Origin: Actinomycetota bacterium
GTDB taxonomy: Bacteria > Actinomycetota > Acidimicrobiia > Spongiisociales > ZC4RG35
Direction: 5' to 3'
Length of the DNA: 10,285 nucleotides
Assembly (NCBI GenBank): GCA_022615295.1
Contig: JAKEHF010000166.1
Location: forward strand, 1 to 10,285
The notes under the pieces were generated by a model. It ran no database searches. It was not told where the DNA came from and was given only the letters and a program-made list of their open reading frames with translations. Both the position numbers and the translations under genes were made by a program. Positions 1 to 6,671 of this stretch are shown piece after piece (within the stretch, counting starts at the first letter, position 1; the number at the start of each line of letters is the position of its first letter).

Positions 1-6
1 AACACC

Positions 7-540
7 ATGATGCTCTCCATAGACGACGACCTGCGTGCCGTCCTCGGGACGACTTCGGTGGTTGCCGACCCCGAGGTGCGCACCCTGCTCAGCACCCTGG
101 TGGCAGACGCAGCTCGAGCGCAGAGACGTTTCGTCGACGTCTACACCTATCGCACGAGCGCACTCGTCACACTGACCGCCCCGGGCCTGGAAACCGACCC
201 GGCGATGGTCGATCTGGAGGAGGCGGCCGCGGTCTTCGCCGATTGGCAGACCGGTCTCGTCGAGATGCGACGTTCCCTCCCCCGTGATGTCCTGCCCGAG
301 GTTGACGACGTCATCGACGAGCTCATCGTCTCAGTGAAGGGTGCGGCGGGACGTTATCTCGACGCCATCGCCGACGACGACCCCGTTGCCGCCACCCGGG
401 TCATCGACGTGCTCGAGGATGATCTCGATCGGACCGGTCGGATGCTGACCGCCGGCCTCAGCGGCGCTCAGGAGGAGATCGAGACGGCAGTCCGGGAGGC
501 GGCGACGACCCTCGACCTGATTCGGTCGTTACTCGGCTGA
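7..540 (+). CDS. Hypothetical all-helical acidic protein
   Basis: I do not recognise this 177-residue protein. It is rich in Asp, Glu, Ala, Leu and Arg, has only one Lys and no Cys, and shows no signal peptide or membrane segment. Long stretches with heptad-like hydrophobic spacing (about residues 22-50, 66-92, 96-125, 127-150 and 152-176) suggest a helical bundle or coiled coil. Codon third positions are mostly G or C, which supports a real gene. Two ATG codons stand at 7 and 10, but the reading frame is still open at the left edge, so the true start may lie outside the window and the visible part could be a C-terminal domain. Its last 12 nt overlap the end of nrdR tail to tail. No function can be inferred from sequence or context. 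Confidence 0.7.
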   Translation: MMLSIDDDLRAVLGTTSVVADPEVRTLLSTLVADAARAQRRFVDVYTYRTSALVTLTAPGLETDPAMVDLEEAAAVFADWQTGLVEMRRSLPRDVLPEVDDVIDELIVSVKGAAGRYLDAIADDDPVAATRVIDVLEDDLDRTGRMLTAGLSGAQEEIETAVREAATTLDLIRSLLG

Positions 541-981
541 CTCGAGCTCGGCCATCTCCTTCTCGAAGTCGGCCGCGTCCTGAAAGCCCTTGTACACGGA
601 GGCGAAACGAAGATAAGCGACCTCGTCGAGGTTCTTGAGACGTTCCAGCACCAGTCTCCCGATCTCCTCCGACGTCACCTGTCTGACGCCGGTGGCCCTC
701 ATGGTGTCCTCGAGATCGACGACAAGTGCCTCAACGTCGGAGCCGGAGACAGGACGATCGGCGAGTGCCGCGGAGAGACCGGTGGCCAGCTTGGTCGCCG
801 AGAAGGCCTCGAGTCGTCCGTTGCGCTTCCTCACCATGAGCTGTGGCTCGACACGCTCATAACTCGTGAAACGATGACCACAGCTCTCGCACTCCCTGCG
901 TCTTCGTATCGCCCGGCCCGCCTCAGCAGGTCTGCTGTCGATGACCCTGATGTCGGGCATGCCACAGGACGGGCACAACAT
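529..981 (-). CDS. nrdR: Transcriptional repressor NrdR
   Basis: NrdR is a zinc- and nucleotide-binding repressor of ribonucleotide reductase operons. The 150-residue length matches the family. An N-terminal zinc ribbon is visible: Cys3, Cys6 (CPSC), Cys31 and Cys34 (CESC), with the basic stretch RAIRRRREC between. An ATP-cone domain follows at about residues 48-138, including the VRKRNGRLEAF opening and the LRFASVYKGF end typical of NrdR. I chose the ATG at 981 because family members start just before the first Cys pair. A GTG at 1029 would add 16 atypical residues and overlap the LysM gene. No good Shine-Dalgarno precedes 981; the upstream LysM stop is 19 nt away, so reinitiation after LysM translation is plausible. 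Placement between the 177-residue protein and the LysM-lexA pair matches the mycobacterial order nrdR-chiZ-lexA. The target nrd genes are not in this window. Confidence 0.95.
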   Translation of the reverse strand: MLCPSCGMPDIRVIDSRPAEAGRAIRRRRECESCGHRFTSYERVEPQLMVRKRNGRLEAFSATKLATGLSAALADRPVSGSDVEALVVDLEDTMRATGVRQVTSEEIGRLVLERLKNLDEVAYLRFASVYKGFQDAADFEKEMAELESAE

Positions 982-1000
982 CCCAGAAGGGTAACCGGGC

Positions 1001-1372
1001 TCACCCCCGGGGGAGTTGGAGGACGTCACCCGGAACCAGGACCGAGGTGTCGATCCCGCTCAGCTCCTTGATCACGGCGACCATCACCCGGACGTCCTCG
1101 TCGGGTCCGACGAGACCGGCGGCGATCCCCCACAGGGTGTCCCCGGGGACGACGACATAGCTGACCGTGGCTGGTGGTGGCGGCCCCGCGTCGGCGGCCC
1201 CTCCGATCAGGAGGAGGCCCAGACACACGACGACCACTACTACGAACAGCCGGACGGCGAACTGTGAGGGTGTGGTCGTCGTGGCTGCGCTCCCTCCCGA
1301 TCGCAGGGCACCTTGCGCTCGATGGCTCGGCGACGTGACCCCTATGACATCTTCGATGACCAACGAACGCAT
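1001..1372 (-). CDS. LysM membrane protein, probable SOS division inhibitor
   Basis: This 123-residue protein has a Ser/Thr-rich cytoplasmic N-terminus (1-38), one membrane segment (about 39-59, with a run of six Val), a short Pro-rich linker (GPPPPAT, 63-69) and a LysM domain (about 72-121, YVVVPGDTLWGIA to LVPGDVLQLP) that should sit outside the membrane and bind peptidoglycan. The architecture and its position divergent from lexA match ChiZ of Mycobacterium, DivS of Corynebacterium and YneA of Bacillus, which halt division during the SOS response. No catalytic domain is visible. The ATG at 1372 is chosen because a strong promoter places the transcript start within 1-2 nt of it, giving a leaderless message. 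The frame stays open upstream to 1522, but that part runs over the promoter and into lexA. A LexA box covers the start codon. nrdR follows after 19 nt. Confidence 0.85.
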   Translation of the reverse strand: MRSLVIEDVIGVTSPSHRAQGALRSGGSAATTTTPSQFAVRLFVVVVVVCLGLLLIGGAADAGPPPPATVSYVVVPGDTLWGIAAGLVGPDEDVRVMVAVIKELSGIDTSVLVPGDVLQLPRG

Positions 1373-1377
1373 GTTCG
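1364..1377. promoter_or_regulatory. LexA box 1 (over the LysM start)
   Basis: CGAACGCATGTTCG is a perfect match to the Gram-positive LexA half-sites CGAAC and GTTCG with a 4-nt spacer. It covers the start codon and predicted transcript start of the LysM gene, so a bound LexA would block initiation there. Confidence 0.9.
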
Positions 1378-1379
1378 TC

Positions 1380-1407
1380 ACTATATCGAACACTCGTTCG
1401 TTGTCAA
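1380..1407 (-). promoter_or_regulatory. SigA-type promoter of the LysM gene
   Basis: Read on the minus strand, a perfect -35 TTGACA (1407-1402), a 16-nt spacer and a -10 TATAGT (1385-1380, 5 of 6) are present. Only 7 nt separate the -10 from the ATG at 1372-1370, so transcription should begin at or 1 nt before the start codon. The 14-bp LexA box at 1387-1400 fills the spacer almost exactly. Motifs are seen directly; use of the promoter is inferred. Confidence 0.85.
1387..1400. promoter_or_regulatory. LexA box 2 (inside the LysM promoter)
   Basis: CGAACACTCGTTCG has both half-sites perfect. It lies between the -35 and -10 of the LysM promoter with one base to spare on each side. Its centre is 23 bp from that of box 1, about two helical turns. 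Confidence 0.92.
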
Positions 1408-1410
1408 CAT

Positions 1411-1424
1411 CGAACAGATGTTTG
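1411..1424. promoter_or_regulatory. LexA box 3
   Basis: CGAACAGATGTTTG matches 9 of 10 half-site bases. It lies just upstream of the LysM -35 and overlaps the candidate -35 of lexA, so it could serve both directions. Its centre is 24 bp from that of box 2. Confidence 0.75.
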
Positions 1425-1450
1425 GCTTGAGAGCCCCCACCGGTTACCCT
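1422..1450 (+). promoter_or_regulatory. Candidate lexA promoter
   Basis: TTGGCT (1422-1427), a 17-nt spacer and TACCCT (1445-1450, the TAnnnT form common in Actinomycetota) form a plausible though weak promoter. Its transcript would start near 1457, inside LexA box 4, and its -35 overlaps box 3. The boxes are better supported than the promoter itself. Confidence 0.4.
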
Positions 1451-1455
1451 GTGAC

Positions 1456-1469
1456 AGAACAGGAGTTCG
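1456..1469. promoter_or_regulatory. LexA box 4 (lexA leader)
   Basis: AGAACAGGAGTTCG matches 9 of 10 half-site bases. It lies 12 nt upstream of the lexA ATG and just before its ribosome binding site, over the predicted lexA transcript start, as expected for autorepression. Confidence 0.65.
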
Positions 1470-1470
1470 A

Positions 1471-1476
1471 AGGGAG
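1471..1476 (+). promoter_or_regulatory. lexA ribosome binding site
   Basis: AGGGAG lies 5 nt before the ATG at 1482. It fixes the lexA start and supports a leadered lexA message, unlike the divergent LysM gene. Confidence 0.75.
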
Positions 1477-1481
1477 TCAGG

Positions 1482-2096
1482 ATGGTCACCGAACGCCAGC
1501 AGCAGATCCTCGAGTACATCAAGCAGATGGTGGGAGAGCGCGGCTATCCCCCATCGGTACGTGAGATCGGCGAGGCTCTCGGGCTCAGCTCACCCTCGAC
1601 CGTCCACTCCCATCTCAATGCCCTCGTCAGGGAAGGGACCCTGCGACGTGACCCCACCAAGCCGAGGGCCATCATGGTGGTCGACCAGCCCCGCCGCATG
1701 GTCCCCGATGCCAGGATGCGTGACATACCGATCCTGGGTCGGATCGCCGCCGGGACTCCGATCCTGGCCGCCGAATCGGTCGATGAGTATCTCACCCTGC
1801 CGGTCGATCTCGTCGGTGACGGCCCCGTGTTCCTCCTCGAGGTCAAGGGGGACTCGATGATCGACGCCGGGATCCATCATGGCGACCTGGTCGCAGTCAA
1901 CCGACAGCCCGACGCACGCGACGGCGAGATCGTGGCGGCGCTGGTGGACGGGGAGGAGGCGACGGTGAAGCGACTCCGCCGGCGTGATGGGAAGGTGGTC
2001 CTCGAGTCTGCCAACCCCACCTATGAGCCGATGGTCTTCGCCGATGGTGTCGAGCTCATCGGCAAGGTGGTCACGGTCCTCCGACGCTACCCGTGA
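1482..2096 (+). CDS. lexA: LexA repressor, self-cleaving SOS regulator
   Basis: LexA represses DNA-damage genes until RecA-ssDNA filaments stimulate its self-cleavage. The 204-residue protein starts with the winged helix-turn-helix (about 1-65, including PPSVREIGEALGLSSPSTVH). The cleavage site is the Ala90-Gly91 bond in GRIAAGTP. The S24-type peptidase domain follows, with catalytic Ser125 in KGDSM and Lys163 in EATVKRL, so the protein looks fully functional. The ATG at 1482 matches the family N-terminus (TERQQQILEYI) and has a ribosome binding site. Four LexA boxes lie upstream, so it is very probably autoregulated together with the divergent LysM gene. Its last 26 bp overlap the end of dapF tail to tail, leaving no room for a separate terminator. 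Confidence 0.98.
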   Translation: MVTERQQQILEYIKQMVGERGYPPSVREIGEALGLSSPSTVHSHLNALVREGTLRRDPTKPRAIMVVDQPRRMVPDARMRDIPILGRIAAGTPILAAESVDEYLTLPVDLVGDGPVFLLEVKGDSMIDAGIHHGDLVAVNRQPDARDGEIVAALVDGEEATVKRLRRRDGKVVLESANPTYEPMVFADGVELIGKVVTVLRRYP

Positions 2097-2820
2097 AGCT
2101 GTAGGCCACCGGTCCCCGCATCCAGGCCACCCCGGCACGGATGTCGATTGTCGCCGCGCCACCTCGCGCCACCACGGTCAAGGGGACATCCACCCCATGC
2201 TGGCGTTGGGCCGCTGCGGCCACCGCCGCCATCCCGGTGCCACAGGCGAGGGTCTCGCCGACACCACGCTCCCAGACCCTCATCCCCACCCCCTCGGCGG
2301 TGATCTTGGCGTATTCGACGTTCACCCCGCCGGGGACATGGCCTTGGATGACGTTGCCAATCCGTTCGACGTCGATCCCTTCGACGTCGTCGACGAAGGT
2401 CACTGCGTGGGGATTGCCCACATCGACCATCGTGTAACGCCGTCCCTCCAGCACGACGACGTCACCGACCCGCAGCGGGCCCAGCTCGGCCTCGACGACG
2501 TCGGTCTCCACCCTCACCGTCCGCGGGCCAATGGGCGTCATCACCGTGAAACCGGAGTCCTTCACCCATCCCCGGTCGTATGCGTATCTGGCGACACATC
2601 TCAAGCCGTTGCCACACATCTCGGCAGCGCTGCCGTCTGCGTTCCAGTACTCCATGACCAGGGACTCACCCCGTGTCACGGCAAGGATCCCGTCGGCGCC
2701 AATCCCACGTCGTCTGTCGCACAGCTCGGCGACCTCGCCGGCGGTGAACACGGCCGGCCCCTCGACGACGATGAAGTCGTTGCCAAGACCCTGCATCTTG
2801 ACGAACTGGATCGATCTCAC
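2071..2820 (-). CDS. dapF: Diaminopimelate epimerase
   Basis: DapF interconverts LL- and meso-diaminopimelate without a cofactor, in the cytosol, supplying lysine and peptidoglycan synthesis. The 249-residue protein has the N-terminal KMQGLGNDFIV signature and both catalytic cysteines: Cys69 in MCGNGLRCVARY and Cys193 in LACGTGMAAV, one from each half of the pseudo-symmetric fold. It also keeps VDVGNPHAV and GVNVEYA. It is somewhat shorter than the usual 270-280 residues, without loss of active-site parts. The start is the GTG at 2820, which overlaps the miaA stop as GTGA; GGAG lies 8 nt upstream. It is the last gene of the leftward miaB-miaA-dapF group, as in mycobacteria. Its 3' end overlaps that of lexA. 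Confidence 0.97.
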   Translation of the reverse strand: MRSIQFVKMQGLGNDFIVVEGPAVFTAGEVAELCDRRRGIGADGILAVTRGESLVMEYWNADGSAAEMCGNGLRCVARYAYDRGWVKDSGFTVMTPIGPRTVRVETDVVEAELGPLRVGDVVVLEGRRYTMVDVGNPHAVTFVDDVEGIDVERIGNVIQGHVPGGVNVEYAKITAEGVGMRVWERGVGETLACGTGMAAVAAAAQRQHGVDVPLTVVARGGAATIDIRAGVAWMRGPVAYSFTGSVGGP

Positions 2821-3710
2821 TTCAGGGTCTCCATCACCCTCAACAAACGCTCCTCCTCGCTCTCCAACCAGGGTATCCAGCGGATCCGCGGGTCACGCTG
2901 GAACCATGTCCTCTGCTTCCTGGCGAGACGCTTGGTGGCGCGTGCCGCATTGGCGAAGGCTGTCTCGAGGTCGACGACGCCGTCGAGATACTTCGCTATC
3001 TCCCCATAGCCGACCGCGGTGCGTGCGTTGCGACCCATCAACGGCCACATCTTTGACACTTCCACGGGCAGGCCCCCCGAGCGCATCTCTGCCAGACGGA
3101 TGTCCACCCTCGCCTCGAGCAGCCCTCCCGGATCGAGCCCTACCGCTGAGAAGGGGTATCGGGACACATAACGCCTCAGGTCCTCGGCTTCTGCGCTGGC
3201 AGCCCGTTGCGTTGGGGTCTCCCCGGTGAGATGCCAGATCTCGAGCGCCCGCACCACTCGGCGCTTGTTGGCCAGGTCCACGTGCCTTCGCGCCTCGGGG
3301 TCGGCCCGCTCCAGCTCCCCACCCAGGGATCCGAGCTCCTTGCTCTCGAGGTTGGCACGAAGGTGGTCATCTGTAGGCGCAAAGCTCATCGGATCGACGA
3401 GAGACCTGAAATGAAGTCCCGAGCCACCACTGATGACCAGCGGTGTGTCGGCTTGCTCGATGATCTCACGGCCCATCCTCGCGTAGTCGGCAACCGTGAA
3501 ATCCTGAGACGGTTCGGCGACATCGATGAGATGATGGGGAATCCCCCGACGCTCGATGACAGTCGGCTTTGCCGTACCCACGTCGAGACCGCGGTAGACC
3601 TGCATCGAGTCAACGGACACCACCTCCGCCCCCATCATCTCGGCAACCCTGATCGCGATCGCGGTCTTTCCCGAGGCAGTCGGGCCGAGGATGGCGATGA
3701 TCTCGGTCAG
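2817..3710 (-). CDS. miaA: tRNA dimethylallyltransferase (CTG start)
   Basis: MiaA transfers a dimethylallyl group to N6 of A37 in tRNAs reading codons that begin with U; MiaB then methylthiolates the product. The protein has the P-loop GPTASGKT (9-16), the catalytic Asp34 in VSVDSMQVYRG, the GGSGLHFRSL segment and the C-terminal RKQRTWFQRDPR region. The frame from 3710 encodes 297 residues, close to the usual 300. There is no ATG, GTG or TTG between the P-loop and the upstream miaB; the first ATG (3638) would delete the P-loop. CTG at 3710 puts the start 8 residues before the P-loop as in the family, has GGGGAG 6 nt upstream, and overlaps the miaB stop as CTGA. I infer CTG initiation with translational coupling. 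A base error or variant of ATG is the alternative. Confidence 0.93.
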   Translation of the reverse strand: MTEIIAILGPTASGKTAIAIRVAEMMGAEVVSVDSMQVYRGLDVGTAKPTVIERRGIPHHLIDVAEPSQDFTVADYARMGREIIEQADTPLVISGGSGLHFRSLVDPMSFAPTDDHLRANLESKELGSLGGELERADPEARRHVDLANKRRVVRALEIWHLTGETPTQRAASAEAEDLRRYVSRYPFSAVGLDPGGLLEARVDIRLAEMRSGGLPVEVSKMWPLMGRNARTAVGYGEIAKYLDGVVDLETAFANAARATKRLARKQRTWFQRDPRIRWIPWLESEEERLLRVMETLK

Positions 3711-5086
3711 ACAGGGCTCCCCACAAGATGATGTGGGGCTGCGGAGACGATTCGGGTCGTCAGCTCGGTGCCGGCCGGTATCTCCCCTGGGAGATGGACG
3801 ACCTTCCCGGTGCGGGTCCGGGTGGTGGCCATCCCCGGACGCTTCGACCGTCCCTCGGAGAGGACCTCGACGCTGGAACCAACCAGAGCGCGGTTGATCT
3901 CCGTCGAGATGCGCTCCTGGGTCGAGACGAGACGGGAGAACCTCTCCTCGATTGCGTGACGAGGGACGAAGCGATCGGTCATCCGAGCCGCTGCGGTACC
4001 GGGCCGTGGTGAGAAGATGAACATGAAGGCTTGGTCGAATCGTGCCGTCTCCACGACCTCCATGGTCGCCTCGAAGTCCTCCTCGGTCTCCCCGGGGAAG
4101 CCAACGATGATGTCGGTGGTCACCGCCAGGCCAGGGATCAGCTTCCGCGCCATGGCGACCCTCTCCAGGTACTTGGACCGGGTGTATCCGCGGTGCATGT
4201 CACGGAGCACCCGATCCGACCCCGACTGCAGCGGGAAATGGAGCTGCTCACACACCGTCTCGGTCTCTGCCATGGCCCTGGCAACGTCCTCCCGGAAGTC
4301 GTTGGGGTGCGGGCTGGTGAAACGGACGCGTCTCACGCCCCGGACCGAGCCGACCATGCGGAGAAGATCACCGAAGATGGGACGTCTCCGACCGTTGATC
4401 GCCAGGTCCCTGCCATAGGTGTCCACATTCTGTCCGAGCAGGGTGATCTCGACCACCCCGTCATCTACGAGACGCTCCACCTCCCGGAGGATGTCTCCGG
4501 GTCGTCGGGAGGTCTCCACGCCCCGTACTGCCGGGACGATGCAGAAGGTGCAGGTGTTGTTACACCCCACCTGGATCGTCACCCATGCCGAGTGGGGCAT
4601 CTCGCGGCGTGAGGGGAGGGAGGAGGGCATGGCCTGGAGCTCGTCCACGACCTCGGTGATCGGTCCCCAGTCCTCGGCGTGGTCCATGAGGTCGAGGACC
4701 CTGTCCAGGTTGTGGGTTCCCAGCACCACGTCGACCCACGGCGCCTTGCGTCTCACCAGGTCCCTGTCCTTCTGTGCCGCACACCCCCCGACCACGAGCA
4801 ACAGGTCGGGGTTGACGTCCTTGACGGCCTTGAGCTGACCAAGGTTCCCGTACATCCGATTGTCAGCGTTCTCCCGCACCGTGCAGGTGTTGACAAAGAC
4901 GACGTCGGCGTCCTCATAGCCCCGGGCCTTGCTCATCCCGTCACTCTCGAAGAGACCGGCGACCCGCTCGGAGTCGTGCTCGTTCATCTGACAACCCATG
5001 GTGCGGATGAGGTATCTCTTCCCGACGCGGGTGGCGGGACGTCTGGTACGCACCGTCGGCGTCTCGAGGATCACGGTCTGGCTCAT
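3707..5086 (-). CDS. miaB: tRNA-2-methylthio-N6-dimethylallyladenosine synthase
   Basis: MiaB is a radical-SAM enzyme that adds a methylthio group at C2 of i6A37 in tRNA, acting after MiaA. The 459-residue protein has all three parts. The N-terminal domain holds the sulfur-donating [4Fe-4S] cysteines Cys32 (MGCQMNE), Cys68 (NTCTVREN) and Cys102 (GGCAAQ), with the family spacing of 35 and 33 residues. The radical-SAM motif CNNTCTFC carries Cys175, Cys179 and Cys182. A TRAM RNA-binding domain occupies about the last 65 residues. The ATG at 5086 lies 1 nt after the rny stop (TGAGATG) and is preferred over upstream starts that run into rny. The 3' end overlaps miaA by 4 nt, so the two enzymes acting in sequence on A37 are translationally coupled. 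RimO at the right edge is a relative. Confidence 0.98.
   Translation of the reverse strand: MSQTVILETPTVRTRRPATRVGKRYLIRTMGCQMNEHDSERVAGLFESDGMSKARGYEDADVVFVNTCTVRENADNRMYGNLGQLKAVKDVNPDLLLVVGGCAAQKDRDLVRRKAPWVDVVLGTHNLDRVLDLMDHAEDWGPITEVVDELQAMPSSLPSRREMPHSAWVTIQVGCNNTCTFCIVPAVRGVETSRRPGDILREVERLVDDGVVEITLLGQNVDTYGRDLAINGRRRPIFGDLLRMVGSVRGVRRVRFTSPHPNDFREDVARAMAETETVCEQLHFPLQSGSDRVLRDMHRGYTRSKYLERVAMARKLIPGLAVTTDIIVGFPGETEEDFEATMEVVETARFDQAFMFIFSPRPGTAAARMTDRFVPRHAIEERFSRLVSTQERISTEINRALVGSSVEVLSEGRSKRPGMATTRTRTGKVVHLPGEIPAGTELTTRIVSAAPHHLVGSPV
3717..3722 (-). promoter_or_regulatory. miaA ribosome binding site
   Basis: On the minus strand GGGGAG ends 6 nt before the CTG at 3710-3708, inside the last codons of miaB. 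It is the main local evidence that translation starts at this CTG. Confidence 0.7.
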
Positions 5087-5087
5087 C

Positions 5088-6623
5088 TCAGCGGGCGTAG
5101 TCGGTGGCCCGGAACTCCCTGATGACGGTGACCTGGATCTGGCCGGGATACTGGAGGTCGTCCTCCAGCTTGCGGGCGATCTGCCGGGATAGCTCACGCG
5201 CCTCGAGGTCGTTTATCGCACCCGGATCCACCAGCACCCGGACTTCGCGACCCGCCTGTAGGGCGAAGACCTCCTCGACGCCGGAGAACTCCATGGCGAT
5301 GCTCTCCAGTCTCTCGAGACGTTTCACATACCCCTCCAGGGTCTCCCGGCGGGCCCCGGGCCTGGCTGCGGAGACGGCATCGGCGGCTTGGACCACCACT
5401 GCGAGGACAGTGCGCGGCTCCACCTCGTTGTGATGGGCCTCGATCCCGTGGACCACCGCCGGATCCTCGTCGAAGCGTCGGGCGATCTCGGCGCCGATCA
5501 GGGCGTGTGATCCCTCGACCTCGTGTGTCACAGCCTTTCCGATGTCGTGGAGAAGGGCCGCCCTCTTCACCGGAGCGGGATCGATGCCCAACTCGGACGA
5601 GAGCATCGAGGCGATGTGAGTGGTCTCCACAAGATGGTTGAGAACGTTCTGACCGTACGAGGTCCGATACTTGAGACGCCCCATCAGGGTGATCAACTCC
5701 GGGTTCATGCGGGACACACCCACTTCGACCAGGGCCCACTCCCCGGCGTCGCGGACGCTCTGCTCCACCTCGTCCTTTGCTTTGGCGTAGGCCTCCTCGA
5801 TCGAAGCCGGATGGATGCGGCCATCCGCGACAAGCTTCTCGAGCGTGATTCTGGCCACTTCCCGTCGGACCGGATCGAAAGAGCTCACCGACACCGCCTC
5901 CGGGGTGTCGTCGACGATGAGGTTGGTGCCGGTGACCGACTCCAGATGGCGGATGTTCCGACCCTCGCGTCCGATGATCCTCCCCTTCATCTCGTCCGAG
6001 GGGAGGCTGATCACCGAAACCGTCGACTCGGTGACCACTTCGCCGGCAAGCCGTTGGATGGCGGTGGCGAGGATCCTCCGCGCCCGGCGATCGGCCTCCT
6101 CGCGAGCCTTGATCTCCAGGTCACGCACCACGATCATCGCCTCGCGTCTCGCCTCGTCCTCGACCTGTGCCAGCATCTCGCACTTGGCGGTGGCGACGTC
6201 GATGCCGGAGATCTTCTCGAGCTGGAAGCGCGCCTCCTCCTTGAGCTGCTCGAGCTCACCACGGGATGTCGTCAGCTCGCCCTCCCGGTCGATGAGCAGG
6301 TTCTCTCTCTGCGCCAGGTTTGACGCCCGTTGCTCCAGGGTCTCCTCACGCTGAGTCAGACGTGACTCCAGATTGGACAGCTCGAGTCTCCTGTGGGCGA
6401 GGGCTGCCTCCTCCTTGTCCCGATAGGTCTCGGCTTTGGCCCGGCCTTCGTCCTCAGCGGTCGCCAGGATTCGGGTGGCGTCGTGACGGGCCGCGGCGAG
6501 GAGATCCTCCGCGGTGATGACGTCCCGCTCCCGTCGTCTCGCCATCGCCAGCCTCGCCAGCAGATAGCCGAAGCCCAGACCGAGGGCCAACCCGAGCAGG
6601 ATCAGTCCCACGGTGTTCGGCAT
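5088..6623 (-). CDS. rny: Ribonuclease Y
   Basis: RNase Y is a membrane-tethered endoribonuclease that starts mRNA decay. The 511-residue protein has an N-terminal membrane segment (about 4-23), a long charged coiled coil (about 30-190, rich in Glu, Arg and Ala), a KH RNA-binding domain with GRIIGREGRNI (214-224), and the HD metal-dependent catalytic domain with His359-Asp360 in LLHDIGKAVTHEVEGSHALIG. Length is normal for the family (about 520). Two adjacent ATGs stand at 6626 and 6623. AGAAAGGGG lies 2 nt before the first and 5 nt before the second, so the second is preferred. The frame runs open further upstream without family similarity. It follows recA after a 256-nt gap and is tightly linked to miaB. 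Confidence 0.97.
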   Translation of the reverse strand: MPNTVGLILLGLALGLGFGYLLARLAMARRRERDVITAEDLLAAARHDATRILATAEDEGRAKAETYRDKEEAALAHRRLELSNLESRLTQREETLEQRASNLAQRENLLIDREGELTTSRGELEQLKEEARFQLEKISGIDVATAKCEMLAQVEDEARREAMIVVRDLEIKAREEADRRARRILATAIQRLAGEVVTESTVSVISLPSDEMKGRIIGREGRNIRHLESVTGTNLIVDDTPEAVSVSSFDPVRREVARITLEKLVADGRIHPASIEEAYAKAKDEVEQSVRDAGEWALVEVGVSRMNPELITLMGRLKYRTSYGQNVLNHLVETTHIASMLSSELGIDPAPVKRAALLHDIGKAVTHEVEGSHALIGAEIARRFDEDPAVVHGIEAHHNEVEPRTVLAVVVQAADAVSAARPGARRETLEGYVKRLERLESIAMEFSGVEEVFALQAGREVRVLVDPGAINDLEARELSRQIARKLEDDLQYPGQIQVTVIREFRATDYAR

Positions 6624-6628
6624 CATGG

Positions 6629-6637
6629 CCCCTTTCT
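6629..6637 (-). promoter_or_regulatory. rny ribosome binding site
   Basis: AGAAAGGGG on the minus strand precedes the tandem ATGs. The 5-nt distance to the second ATG favours 6623 as the start. Confidence 0.65.
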
Positions 6638-6671
6638 GCCGGATCGAGGGCCGTGGCTCGAGATGAATGTG

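Noticed and set aside
1373..1522. N-terminal extension of the LysM protein to 1522
   Set aside because: It would run through the promoter, three LexA boxes and the lexA start, and adds non-conserved residues.
1984..3009. Long open frame on the plus strand (341 codons) opposite dapF and miaA
   Set aside because: It overlaps the end of lexA and lies antisense to two well-supported enzymes. The product is low-complexity, rich in His, Asp and Pro, as expected of the antisense of G+C-rich genes.
3707..5086. Considered whether this MiaB-like gene could be a RimO or MtaB
   Set aside because: Cysteine spacing (32, 68, 102), the GCNNTCTFCIVP motif and direct linkage to miaA fit MiaB; RimO is separately present at the right edge.
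5087..5197. N-terminal extension of MiaB to 5197
   Set aside because: The added residues are Ser/Pro/Arg-rich, overlap the RNase Y C-terminus and do not resemble MiaB.
5523..6323. 266-codon open frame on the plus strand opposite rny
   Set aside because: It is antisense to the HD, KH and coiled-coil parts of RNase Y, with no domain or ribosome binding site of its own.
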